64,000 nucleotides of DNA from Halichondria panicea (lineage: Eukaryota; Porifera; Demospongiae; Suberitida; Halichondriidae). Positions within the stretch are counted from its first letter, which is position 1; each line of letters opens with the position of its first letter. Position numbers and translations under genes: made by a program. Shown here piece by piece: positions 37,501-50,700 of the stretch. The notes beneath the pieces are model-generated. The model had not been told where the DNA came from and made no database searches. It saw only the letters and a program-made list of their open reading frames with translations. The stretch is taken from the NCBI RefSeq assembly GCF_963675165.1, contig NC_087383.1, positions 5,558,839 to 5,622,838 on the forward strand. Direction: 5' to 3'.

Positions 37501-40500
37501 CACAGTGACTTTGTGCAGTAGTGGCCATAGTTCGTGATGACGCTCGACGGGGATAGAGCAGTGGGATAAAATGGACGCCAGTAGAGAGGTGTGACCTATG
37601 ACCAGGTTATATTGCACCTCTTGAAGGCCAGGTAGCTCTGAGATGACCTCTGACACAACACACATGACCTCAGCATCTGGGACTAGGCTGTACATAGTGG
37701 CAGAGTATAGTGTACATTGATCCAATTGTCAGAATGAACGAAAGTCTCCATATAAGGACAAGCAATATTATAATTACATACACTGCACATGCAATCTCCC
37801 ACCAAAACATCAACCCCTAATTATACAAAAAGTGGCTACTCCTCTATAATTATCAGGCTAGTGTGTAATCAACAAGAGATACAAGTGGAAACATGAAGAA
37901 CCCTGATCAAATAAATTGTTGTGTACAAAACAACATCTCAGCAAAAGCGACCTCTGTAATGTGCACGCATGTCCCTTACAAACAAGTTACAAGCGACGTT
38001 GTAACATTGGCATCTGTCTGTATACATGTACATGTACCTGTCTTGAGAAGGAGACACGATATCAAACTGACACTCGATGTGTTCCCTAGGATGGAAGCCG
38101 AGGACTCTACTCTCCCTGTACACGCACGCTATGCTGTACCTCTTGAGGTAACTGATCCCCTGTTGGACCACAAAGCGTGCAAAGGGGACCTGGGGGAGAG
38201 GTGTCACAATTACACAGATTGTATATATGTACACATGTATGATTATGCAGCTTGTGAATAGACACACAGTTACAAAACAGTTAAAAGGAGATCTAGTTAT
38301 ATACATGTGAACACTGCTGTACAGCGAGAGGGGCCAAAATTCGTGGATTGCAAAATAATTTACAAGCCACAAAAATCGTGTGGGTGTGTATATGTACAAG
38401 AGCTTCTGTTACAATTAACCCACCCTCAGGTTTGGGGGTAGATGCACCAATCGCCCACTCCTGTCTATAAACTGGGAGGGTCGACAGGTCTTATCGTAGA
38501 GCCCCCCTCTCAATGGAGCCAAGAGGGGTGGGGTAAGGGGTGTGGCTCCATGACGAGCAAATATGGACTCCAGACGAGAGTTGACCGTTTTTTGGAGGAG
38601 CGTGTAAAAAAATGAGAACTTATTCTGTTGGGTGTGTGTGTGCGTGTGTGGTAGCATCTAGTATTTAGAATCCAGGCCGCATTAAATCTATTACATGGGT
38701 GATAGTGCGAGTTCCCCAGAATCTGGGGAGATTTGTTACACATGTATGTTTGTAAAATTATACCGTAAACTAGTTCGTTTATCAGTTCAAATACTTTGTC
38801 TCCTGTGAAGCTGTGGCTTGTGCCCTCTATTGCGTTGTCGAGAAAGCTTGCACACTTAGTCTGAAGCCAGAAGAGGCTCTTATCTACCCCTAGGATGGTC
38901 GTATAGTCACAGTTGCAAGCACAAAGTCAAAGACTTGCCATAGTCAGTACAGAAACCAAGTTCAAACATCCCGACCATACGACCATAATAGAGATAGATG
39001 AGAGCCTCTTTGGGCTTCAGACTAGTGTGCAAGCCTTTTGGCAACACAATAGCTGAGCTTCACCATAGGCCATACAATGTAGATAGTACATAGATGCGGT
39101 TAATTACACATGCAATAGATACCAGGCCGTATTTTAATCGGCCTGGATTTGAGGCTAGTATCTAAATAGCTATGTATTTATAATAGGCACTTTATTCAAA
39201 TACAAATTTTTTACCTGATATGGCAACGAGGCTCAAGGTGTAAAATCAATGTGTGTATATCTCAGATGGCATCACCTACCCCCCCCCCCCCACCTTCTTG
39301 GTCGGTTGTGAGCCTCTCTTAGCGTCCGGAGGGTCCATAAAGTACGAGTACTCTTGAGCTAATGACCTCTCTTGTGTGAAGAGCTCGTCAATCATGTGCT
39401 TGTAACGGGTCGAGTTTGGAGCTTGTAACGTGCGCAGCAGGACCTGTGTGGGAGAAGGGCTTAATACAATGAGGTCATAATATTATGTGTCATCAACTCA
39501 ACAATGTGCAACAGTGAGAATCAGATCATCCATCAAAGTAGAAAAAATCTAAAGGTAATTAAACAACCTACGAACATTTTAATCGTACTATAAGCCCCCA
39601 AATTTTAAAACCAAACGCAGTTACGGTCGTTCTAACTTATTGATACGCAATGGCAACACTGTCGCTGGTCTCACCTCTTGTAGTTCTTCATCTTCCATTT
39701 TGAGTGGTAGCAGTGGACTTTGTAGGAGCTGTTTTGAAGTGGGACGGTCGTGAGGATTGTGACTGAGCAGCCAGCGAATCACCTCGATCTGAAGAGAGGG
39801 GGGGGGGGGGGGGTTGTAGTTACTCATTTCCATTAATAATAAAAGTTAAGTAACTGTGTCAGACAAGAATCTCCAACTAGTCGACTTTCTGCAGGCAACA
39901 ACTTGACTAAAAAGCGTTCAAAATCACAGATCGAATTTCTGAGATGGGCTAACATCTGCCGATATTGATAAAAAATGTGTACTGTGGGCTGTAAATTATT
40001 TACAGCCCACAGTACAGCCTTGATTTTTAATAGGTCGATCCTTTTCATTTTGAATTGGCTCTGTAACTAGAGTGCTGATGGTTTAAATTCATGATTTTCT
40101 GAAAGCTTAGAAAGAAGGAGTCAGTTCAGATGGTATGCTCGGGTATAATTTCCTATTTTTGGATGGTATTTTTTCAAAACAGGCCCAAAATATTTTAATA
40201 CAATCATCATCTGAAAGGCCTCTCTCATAAAATCATAAAATTAACGTTGTTGGACAACGAAACTAAAGGTTCAAAGATGCTCACGCTATAATTTGAAAAT
40301 AACCGTTACTTTCGGCAGGTAACTTGACTAAAAGTTACCAATCCCCAATTCGCTCACATAATTATTTACCTGTTTCTCCATTTCGTCTCTATCCATACTG
40401 TCAGGGATAACAATCTCTCGTCGTCTGAGAGCCACCAACACTTTGTGACGCTCCATGGCCGTTGCTAAGGGGGCGTGGCACATCTCAAAGAAGATGATAC

Positions 40501-40526
40501 CCAAACTATAGATGTCCACTTTCTGT

Positions 40527-40596
<70 letters not shown>

Positions 40597-41725
40597 CTGG
40601 GTTGGATGGAACCTCGCCTGCTGAAGCATAAAATTGACTCAAACGGAATGCACATCTGATTTTATGAAGGACATTATTTTATTTTCCAGTCTTCAGAGGA
40701 GCACCAATCCTGTTATTACCAGTGCACAAGTTTCAGTCCATTTAATTTCCTGACTTTTGGATAGCTAGCTCGAGAAAAGGCGGGACCACTCCCATACATG
40801 CGGAGTCCGGGTGTGACTGTTAAACCATAGACTCTATGGTTAAACGCAGTTAAAAACAAGCTAAACAATTATTGTTTACCATAAGACCTCGATCTAAAGT
40901 GACACTTTTTTTAATAATTACGAAACCAGAGGGTCGCTTCTTTTGGAGGTTGAAACATTATATTGAAGTACTGGTGTTGCATCTAATTAGAGATAACTCT
41001 ACAGAGTATACTTGCCTCGATTTCAGGCCGCTTAAAAACACTAATTTTCCAGTGGGCTACAATCGAGGCTAGAGAGTGGCTACATTTACCTCTATAAAAC
41101 GCGACATTAAAAAATAATTGTCAACACAGCTGTTGCTATTTTTAGAGGTCAGAAAATTTCTGAAGCTCCAGGGTGTCGCATATTTAGAGGGTCGCATCTA
41201 ATTGGAGGTAACTTTACAGAGTCTACTTTCCTCGATTTCAGGCCGCTTAAAAACACTGATTTTCCAGTGGGCTACAGTCAAGGCTAGGGAGTGGCTACAT
41301 TTACCTCTATTTAGAACGCGACATTAAAAAATAATTGTCAGTGCAGCTGTCGCACTTTTAGAGGTCAGAAAATTGCTGAAACTCCTGGGTGTCGCATATT
41401 TGGAGGGTCGCCTTAAATCGAGGTATTACGGTAATAGGAAGTACTTCAAATTTGTAACCTTAATTCGTAATTTAGACAGGCAAAATGTAACCCACGTGAC
41501 AACATTAGTTCCTTTTATCTTTTCCATTGTGAGAGAGGATGCTTCTTCTATCTCTCTTTATTTGCAGATTTTTAATACCATGACGATTATTTTTAGGCTC
41601 ATGTGATTCCCATATCTGGGTGTATCATCTATGTTATGCGTTTTGTGGCTTGTAGCTACATGTACAATCAGTGTAAGATCTAAGCTTGGTTCTGAACTTC
41701 TGATGTAGAATTATACATGTATGTC

Positions 41726-41777
<52 letters not shown>

Positions 41778-44700
41778 TAATACATGCAACGTTCAAATGC
41801 TGCAATGTTTTTGGACCATAATTAAGACGTTCAGATAATAACATAACTTCCGGTAAATAATTATACTTAAGTTATACGACGACACAATTTCTAACGTTAT
41901 AATTACATACATGCATATACCTGTGAGTACTTGACTATTGGTCTGAGCATCTCCGGAGACAAGTACATGGCAGTACCAACCAGACCAGTCTCCCCTAAAG
42001 GGACACAAATAACATTTGAATACGACCGTTGTATTAATTTACGAGCGTAACACAAAGTATACAAATTAAGTTTTTTTATTCATGTAATTATGTCAAGGTA
42101 ATTGAAGTGCACAATTCTTTGTATCATAGCGGGAAATTTTGGTGGTTGTAATATTTGCGATTCAATGCCAGGAAACCACACCCACCAAGAGCTTTGCATG
42201 TGAATACAGGTGCGTGGGAGTTAACTGCTCCGCCCTCAAAAAACGCAAAACTATTGCACTTCACGAAAATTTCCCGCTATATCCGGCACACTTAAGAATT
42301 TTATGTCTCTCAGTATGTACGAAAGTTTATGCATGTACATATGCACAGCATGACGTATGTACATCTACATCTACTTGGCCTAGCTGACCTTGAGTCATCT
42401 CAGAAATATCCAGAAAAGTGTTAGCATTATTCCTGTGACCACTGCTCTTGTGGGAGGTGGCCAGTCCAAAGTCACCAACCTGCGATTGCATGGATACTAA
42501 GTAAGGGCTACTGTACACGTACTGTACCAACAGAGCAAGTACTGCACTAAAGGAAAGCTAGCTAGTAAACATTTAATGTAAAAATCTTGTGTTTATCTTG
42601 TGTTCACCTTTATGTGCCCTGATGAGTTCAGAAAGATGTTACCAGGCTTTAAATCACGATGAATCATGCCCTAGGGGATGATAAAATAAAATGCTGGTAT
42701 TAAGACAGGGATGTCACCCAGTTGGCACACGCACCACTTCCAAATATACCAAGAGTATATAATATTATAGAGAGAGAGTATCGAAAGTAGGCAGTAACGT
42801 GACTTCCTGTATCCTTGATGATTACTTCACACACACTTGGATTGCAAATTCCAAGCCCACGACAGATACAGGAATGTACAATACTCTCCGATGCACAGTA
42901 TGCCTATCGCTAATAAACAGGGCGATTATAGTATCATTATACTTGGTCCATCAAATAAGAAAAAAAAAGGCAGTAGCAGGGGATGGTTTCGATCTATCGA
43001 CCTCTGGGTTATGGGCCCAGCACGCTTCCACTGCGCCACCCTGCTAGCACACATACACATCACTGCCTAATAAGCAGGGCGATTAGAGCACCAGTACTTA
43101 GTCCATCAAATAAGAAAGCAAAAGGCAGTAGCAGGGAATGGTTTCGATCCATCGACCTCTGGGTTATGGGCTCAGCACGCTTCCACTGCGCCACCCTGCT
43201 AACACACATACACATCACTGCCTAATTAATAAACAGGGCGATTGGAGCACCAGTACTTAGTCCATCAAATAAGAAAGCAAAAGGCAGTAGTAGTAGCAGG
43301 GGATGGTTTCGATCCATCGACCTCTGGGTTATGGGCCCAGCACGCTTCCACTGCGCCACCCTGCTAACACACACACACACACATCACTGCCTAATAAGCA
43401 GGGCGATTTTAGAGCACCAGTACTTAGTCCATGATATAAAAAGCAAAAGGCAGTAGCAGGGGGTGGTTTCGATCCATCGACCTCTGGGTTATGGGCCCAG
43501 CACGCTTCCACTGCGCCACCCTGCTAACACACACACACACACATCACTGCCTAATAAGCAGGGCGATTTTAGAGCACCAGTACTTAGTCCATGATATAAA
43601 AAGCAAAAGGCAGTAGCAGGGGATGGTTTCGATCCATCGACCTCTGGGTTATGGGCCCAGCACGCTTCCACTGCGCCACCCTGCTAGCACACACACACAC
43701 ACATCACTGCCTAAAAAGCAGGGCGATTAGAGCACCAGTACTTAGTCCATGATACAAAAAGCAAAAGGCAGTAGCAGGGGATGGTTTCGATCCATCGACC
43801 TCTGGGTTATGGGCTCAGCACGCTTCCACTGCGCCACCCTGCTAGCACACACACACACATCACTGCCTAATAAGCAGGGCGATTAGAACACCAATGATAT
43901 AAAAAGCAAAAGGCAGTAGCAGGGGGTGGTTTCGATCCATCGACCTCTGGGTTATGGGCCCAGCACGCTTCCACTGCGCCACCCTGCTAGCACACACACA
44001 CACATCACTGCCTAAAAAGCAGGGCGATTAGAGCACCAATGATATAAAAAGCAAAAGGCAGTAGCAGGGGGTGGTTTCGATCCATCGACCTCTGGGTTAT
44101 GGGCCCAGCACGCTTCCACTGCGCCACCCTGCTAGCACACACACATAGCACAGCTCAAAACACCACATTGACACCTTAGAGTGTATGTGCTCTAGTCCTT
44201 CCACCAGTTCCCTGAACAGTCGCCACACTAGCCCCTTGTCACTGTGCAGCTGGCCTGCGTCTATCAACTGACGAAGAGTCTCATTCTCACAATACTCCAT
44301 CTGAAGGAATTTTTTGGGTGAAACTTAATAAAGTGAACGTTTATACTATTGCATTTCTAACTATCGCAAATTGCATGTGAAATGCATGCATGCAGTGCCC
44401 ACTTAGCGATCTATGCAATTTACAATCAAAACAACCTTGCATTCAAAACCCAAAATACAGTTACCGTACGTATTATACATCAGCCTAAAATTAATAAACA
44501 CAATACGAAACAATAATGGAAGCTACCTGAATATAGAGGATCTGCACTTCTCCGTTTGAAGATTCTTTTCTCTTTTCTCTCCTTTTATCAGACTGCAGAC
44601 AATACGCACGCATGCATGTACATATTTTTGTATAGGCAAAATATGTACCACACAAGTACATGTACGTGTATAAATTACTAAAAGTGTTGATGGTGACCTT

Positions 44701-47700
44701 TTGATTTGCATATAACGTTCTATACGTACATGAAGATTTAAATTTTCTTCTAAAACATCATGCACTGTTAGTATGCACCTTCTTAATGGGGATGGGATGG
44801 GTGAATGAAACTCCTCCCATTGCCAAACTGGACTCGGCAAATATCACAGTATCAGATGATTCGTTGGTAGATCTGTACACAGAAGAGAATTAAGAGAATC
44901 AGCTCTGAACAACACACACCATCACGATACTAAGTAATATTTATACACGTATGTATACATGTGCAATTAATATACACTCTATGAACTTAAAACGTTGTCT
45001 CTAAGTACATGCCTTTATATACTGTACAGTGCACTAGCAGCCTGAAAGGTGTTCTAATGCCACTTTCCCCTCCACTTCATGCATGGTATACAGTACACTA
45101 GCTTACAGCCTGAGTCTGAACGGTGTTGCCTTCATAACCTGAGACTCGAGATCATCCAGAACATTGGCACCCTCACCAGAGCTATCAGAGAACCCTTCCA
45201 TAAACACCACCTCAGAATCACCTGAAGGATCGATACCAAAATAACACTATCAATAATATTATACAAACGGATCTAAGAATCAATTCCTTCAGTCTTTTGC
45301 CTATGGTAGAACATAATTATAGACTGAAGATGTATATCGTAGTTAACCGTCAATAATTATTGAATAACTGCCCACCCCCAACTTTTTTTTTTCTGATTGC
45401 AATCATAGAGAATATTTCACATGAATCGGAGTTCTATATTATTCAATTATTCAAGAGACTTCCGCAACAAATTATCACAGTAATAATAGTATTTACCCGT
45501 ACTATCATGCCCACTCAATTCTTCTTCACTCTCCAAGTCACTGTCACATGACTCACTGGTCTCGTCACCTGACCCACTAAAGCTCAAATCTGATTGGATG
45601 GATAGATCTACACCGCTATTCTTCTTGAACTGCTCCTCTGAAAAAGTCTCAATCCATGCATTGTAGTATCTGCACAGAGAAGGAAGGAAGGACACTCATG
45701 ACGCACGTTGTACAATATTAATGTACATGCATGCAGAAATGACAGATAAACATATGACAGACACTTTGTGACACTTCATTCGGATCAAATAAAACAAGTA
45801 TATGCTTTCGCTATACTCTTTGTAACAGATTGTCTGGTATAATTATTTTTATGTTTTCGAGTTGGCGAATTTTTTACCCTACGAAAATACGGTAATTCCC
45901 ACTATAGGTAAAAGTACAAAAGTCCACTTGTACTATAATAATATACTGTATGAAGAACTGCAAACAAAAAATCTGCGGAAAAGTATTACATATGTTTGTT
46001 GACAAGCCAATGATTTCCTATTGTGTCCACAGAACGAGCACAAAGACTGTGACAAAAGCTCACTGCAAGCATCCATGTTACAAGCTGTCCAAGATCAAGT
46101 ATCTTGAAAGGCGGCAAATTAGACAAGTGTCGTCTCCGCCCAGTGCTGGAGGTTTACTACCACCACCTATAAGCATACATTGTTATGTGTTAGTGACATT
46201 CACCATTCTCAGGTGCATTTGCTGATTGTTTTAGCGGTTTTGTGCAAACTAGAGATTGATAAGAGCTTGTTAATAAGGTTTGAATGAGAGCCCTTTTTAT
46301 ACTCAAAATTCCGGACGACTAATACAGTAATTAAAACCAACATAATTTATACTTGTTTATAATTATAACATTAACGTTCATCTTCTTTCCACCCCCACAC
46401 CCACATACTAATATTATATTATACCTAGCGAGTACATGTGCGTACCTGACCACATTTTCATGGTTCATTTGAGAGAGCATCTCCACCTCACGAGTGATAC
46501 GTGTCATCATTCGACTGTCACTACGCATCACTATCTTCTTGAGGGCGTATAATCGACCATCGAGATGGTTACGAACCTAGGAGAAAGGGGAGGGGCACAC
46601 AATCATGAAGTCAAACAATCAGATAACACGTACTGTTTATAAATAATAGCTACATTGTACTAGCCGTAACAGTGTATATATAGCTTATCGATCATTTTAC
46701 CTACAACATTCCCTACAATACGAAATTAAAGTTTCCATACAGCGTAATTATGTACGTTTGGACCTGTGTTCATTAACAGGCCACCTCTACCTCCTTATTA
46801 CAGCCAATGTTGGTTTTCCCAATACACACTTTCATTTATGGAAGCATAAACTTACTTACACACCCTCATTCACACCTTAAACACGTCCCCGAAACCTCCA
46901 CTGCCAAGATTCTCCAACTCCTCAAATTCTGTTTCCAATCGCGACCGCCCGAGATAACAAGCTCGTGTTGGAGAGCCGACAATGGAGTCACTGCGCTGGA
47001 ATCTCATCTCTGTTGGCAAGGGGTTAGCCGCTGGGGAGATTAGGGGATACAGCGATAACGGCAATAATCTGGATATCATGCCCTATCAAGTACTTTTCTG
47101 GGAAATGGTCGTTGTTTTAATACAGCGGACACTCGGTGCTTTACTTTTACATTATTTTGTTCACACTATCCGGACAATACATTGTACCTTGAAAACTTGA
47201 GATACATTACAAGAGATGTAACTAGCTTAACTATGTATCACTATGTTCTTGCTAATACACAGCTCACCTATATACTACATGTATAAAGCATGCATATATA
47301 TGTAGACTCACCGACAGCTGTTGTGAGGTGTGTGTCGCGGGGTGTGGAGGTAGTGAAGGTGTGTGAGGAGTGGAGGGCAGGCAAGATGTATGGATGATGC
47401 AGTAACTCGTATGCCGGGAAGCGAAGTTGCTCATTGGAGTCTGTACACCTGCATGAAGGTCGAGGAAATCAATATTAATTTTAGTGAATAGTTTTCTGAC
47501 CAATGTATGGCAAAATAATGGTATGGTACGTACGTACGTACATTGTACATGACTTCAGGAATTACACAATCAAAACTTAGTTCTGGGCAGCCATTGAAAG
47601 TTATACCTACTGTTAAAGCTACCAAATGAAAGTTAGATTTGCTAATTAATTACCAAACTTGCTGTCGATGAATTTTGACTAGTCACATCTAGATACACTA

Positions 47701-50700
47701 TTAAATGCTCCCATTGATAATTTCAACTCACTTTAATAGGAAGTCTTTCAGTGAGTCTGAGAGATCATGCGGGATGGTTGGGGGGTAGCCAACGTCCAGT
47801 CTACCAGCAGCCATGCACAAGAGTAGGATACCCTACAAGTATCAGTTATTGACTGGTTGACTAGCAATCAGTATCATGGTTATATTTCATTGGTGTACCG
47901 TACATATTCGATTTAAAGCGGCCCTCCAAATATGCGACACCGTCAATCTTAGGTAATTTTCTGACCTCTAAAGTAGCGACTGTTGTGCATCCTAAATAGA
48001 GGTCAAACCATAGCCTCGATTCCAGGCTGCTAGAAACAATGTAATTTAAGCGGCCTGTAACCAAGAATAGTAGAGTAACCTCCAATTAGATGTGACCCTC
48101 TAAATACGTGACACCAGGACTTCACCTCCAAAAGAAACGACCCTAGCTTCGTAAATAATTATGTTTAAGTGTCGCCTTAAAGACGATACTCATGCACATG
48201 CATATATATACACGTATGTCGTCAAGATGCTTTATATCAATTTTAAATTCTGCTAAAGAAGTAAGAATAATGCCTGGGGGAAGTAATTATAACTGGACAT
48301 CACCTAGGACATGGAGTAAATCAATAATAAGGGGACAATTAACACACAGTGAGGTTTAACGCTGTTGGTCTCGCTAAATACCTCGCGCTAGTACTGTACA
48401 TCACTTAGGAAATAATCTACACCAGCTGTGTGTGCGCAGCGAGAAAAGATAGCATTTTTCTTACGTGTTACCACATGTATGCAAATAGTGGTAATAATTA
48501 TATCATAGAAACACTCAAAAGAGGCTATGCATAAAATGCCACGGACTTGATTTAGAGTGTAAACTAGTCGATGCGTTAACTATTTATATGCTCATGTGGT
48601 GTGAGCTAGTCGAGGCGTTGTGACAAATTTACATGCTCAGTGTACGAGTGGTGCTGACATGTGCATGGTGATTCCTACATTAAGCATCTGTGGTTAGCAA
48701 ACTAACCAGTCTTAGGACATCTCCCTTCTTGCCTCCTCCGCCCATTGACCACACCCCTTGCACCTCCGTGGAAAGTGGGCGGGGCATTGTCATAGCCTTG
48801 GCCAAGTCAGATAACCTACAAATATGTGGAGAGTGTTTATATACGCTGACCCTCGGAATAAAGACACACTATTGCTTCCAAGTTACCGTATGAAGTTCAA
48901 GTGTAATTTACACGTCAAAACGGGATTACAGTGACTCCAAAATAAGGTGTCCGACACTATTTACATGGTAATCTTCTATAATGTGTAATTTTCTCCATTA
49001 CACCAATTATCTCTAAAATTGACATGCCCTTGTAACTACGTACTGACCTTTTAACAATGCCATGACCTCCCAGTTTAATGGATCCCCCCGTCTCAAAAAA
49101 CACCAAGGAGGGTCTGAGGTCATTGTGAACAATCCCCTGACCGTGCAGGTAGCTGAGAGCCTCTAACAGCTGCTTGCTGTAGTGACGGTGAGTCTGTGTA
49201 GGTGGGGGCGTGAGGGTGTAGTGGTGTGTGTGTGTAGGGCGTAGTTCAAAGAGTTAACACTAAGTCTTATACTTTGTACAAGTCTCAGATTTGTATTTTG
49301 TCAAACATAATTTTCAGCGAGAGTTTACAGCAATTTCCATACCTCTCCTTTGATTGGTCCGCAGTCGGGGTTCCTCAACCAACTACATACACTGCCCCCG
49401 CCCACATACTCCATGACAACCTCAACCGTGATTTGATTGGTCGATTCAGAGTAGACATGGCTCATCCCGAGATATTGGACTAGGTTTGGGTGCTGTATTC
49501 CTCGTGACTGAAAGTTGTCAAACTCCATTTGAATTGACGCTACCTACAGAGAGCAAAGTATTGTTGAACCTACGTACGTCACAGCTGCGGCATGGGAATA
49601 CGACTAAATCCATACAGTTAAATGAATGTCATGTACCTGTTTGATCCTCTTAGACTCTGACCTTCGTACGGCCCGACACTGGAGGGTCCACTCGTACACT
49701 GCTAACAGGTCACCAGGTCCACTGCTCATACCAACAAACACACTGCAGCCACCAGACACACTATCACCTACATGTACATGGCCGGGGATATAACTATAAT
49801 TATAGGTGTAAGGTCCAGTCTACAAAATGTATACATCTGTATAGCATTTGATAGTCCTTTCAAAATACGTATTATTATCATATAAACAATGGTAAGAGGG
49901 TAATTAAGGACAACCTCTTATAAGCAAAGAGACTAAGAGAAAATATTCCACCAAATAATTATATCACACTTTAATTATTGTATTCTGTGTACTAACCTAA
50001 CAGCCTTCCTTTGTGTATCTGCTCCCTCTCTGGCTTAGCAGTCTTGACTGGTGTGGGGGGTCCTCTAGCTCTCTGTGGGGTAGAAGCCCTAGGACTGTCC
50101 ATCACGGGAGGGGGGGAGGAGCGACTGTTCTCAACTGAAACCTGTACAATGTAACCTCACTAGCAACATTTGCTGAAAATCATCAGCAACTAAAAAAAAC
50201 CTTTGTTAGGTTAGTCTCAGACGATTAGAGTTATCCAATCCTTTTCAGAGTTTACAATGACATGCGCTATATCTCTCACCTCTGAATCATTGTCAGAGAG
50301 CTGTAGCTCCGCCTTCCTCTGTTCAATCTCCTCGGCAATACGCTGATGCTGCATACGTGTGTGGGGGCGTGGCATGAGCACACTACACACTACAAATACA
50401 GTTTTATGAGTTTCACCTTATGGCCATGCATTCCTAGCTAGCTAAGATTGCAAATACTTGGCATTTAATTATCATATCCCTGATTGCAGTAGATCGTTGG
50501 GTAAATATTTCTTACTCATACATTTTCATGCATAATTATAGTTTGCAATTAGGATTTTTCAGATTGTAGCAATGGTATATGACAGAGGTTCGACTGGTAG
50601 TAAGTCATATCCACACAAACCTCTTCTTCCTCTCGTATCCGAGTGGCTTCTCTCTCTGCCTCCATTGCCATACGCTCCACTTTCTCCCGCTCGTGTTGCC

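Larger units (their letters stand above)
42960..44135 (-). repeat. Tandem array of eight 145-165-bp units, each with one initiator tRNA gene
   Basis: Spacing between successive tRNA starts is 155, 165, 160, 160, 158, 145 and 145 bp. Spacers share strings such as CACTGCCTAATAAGCAGGGC and AGAGCACCAGTACTTAGTCC, so the whole unit, not just the tRNA, was duplicated. The array fills most of the GCN2 intron 42671-44174. Confidence 0.95.

Noticed and set aside
42799..44300. Repeated ORFs on both strands across the tRNA array, and a possible CRISPR-like spacing
   Set aside because: The ORFs are read-through of tandem tRNA genes (the same protein string recurs). The repeated units are 145-165 bp with full tRNA cloverleafs, not a repeat-spacer array.
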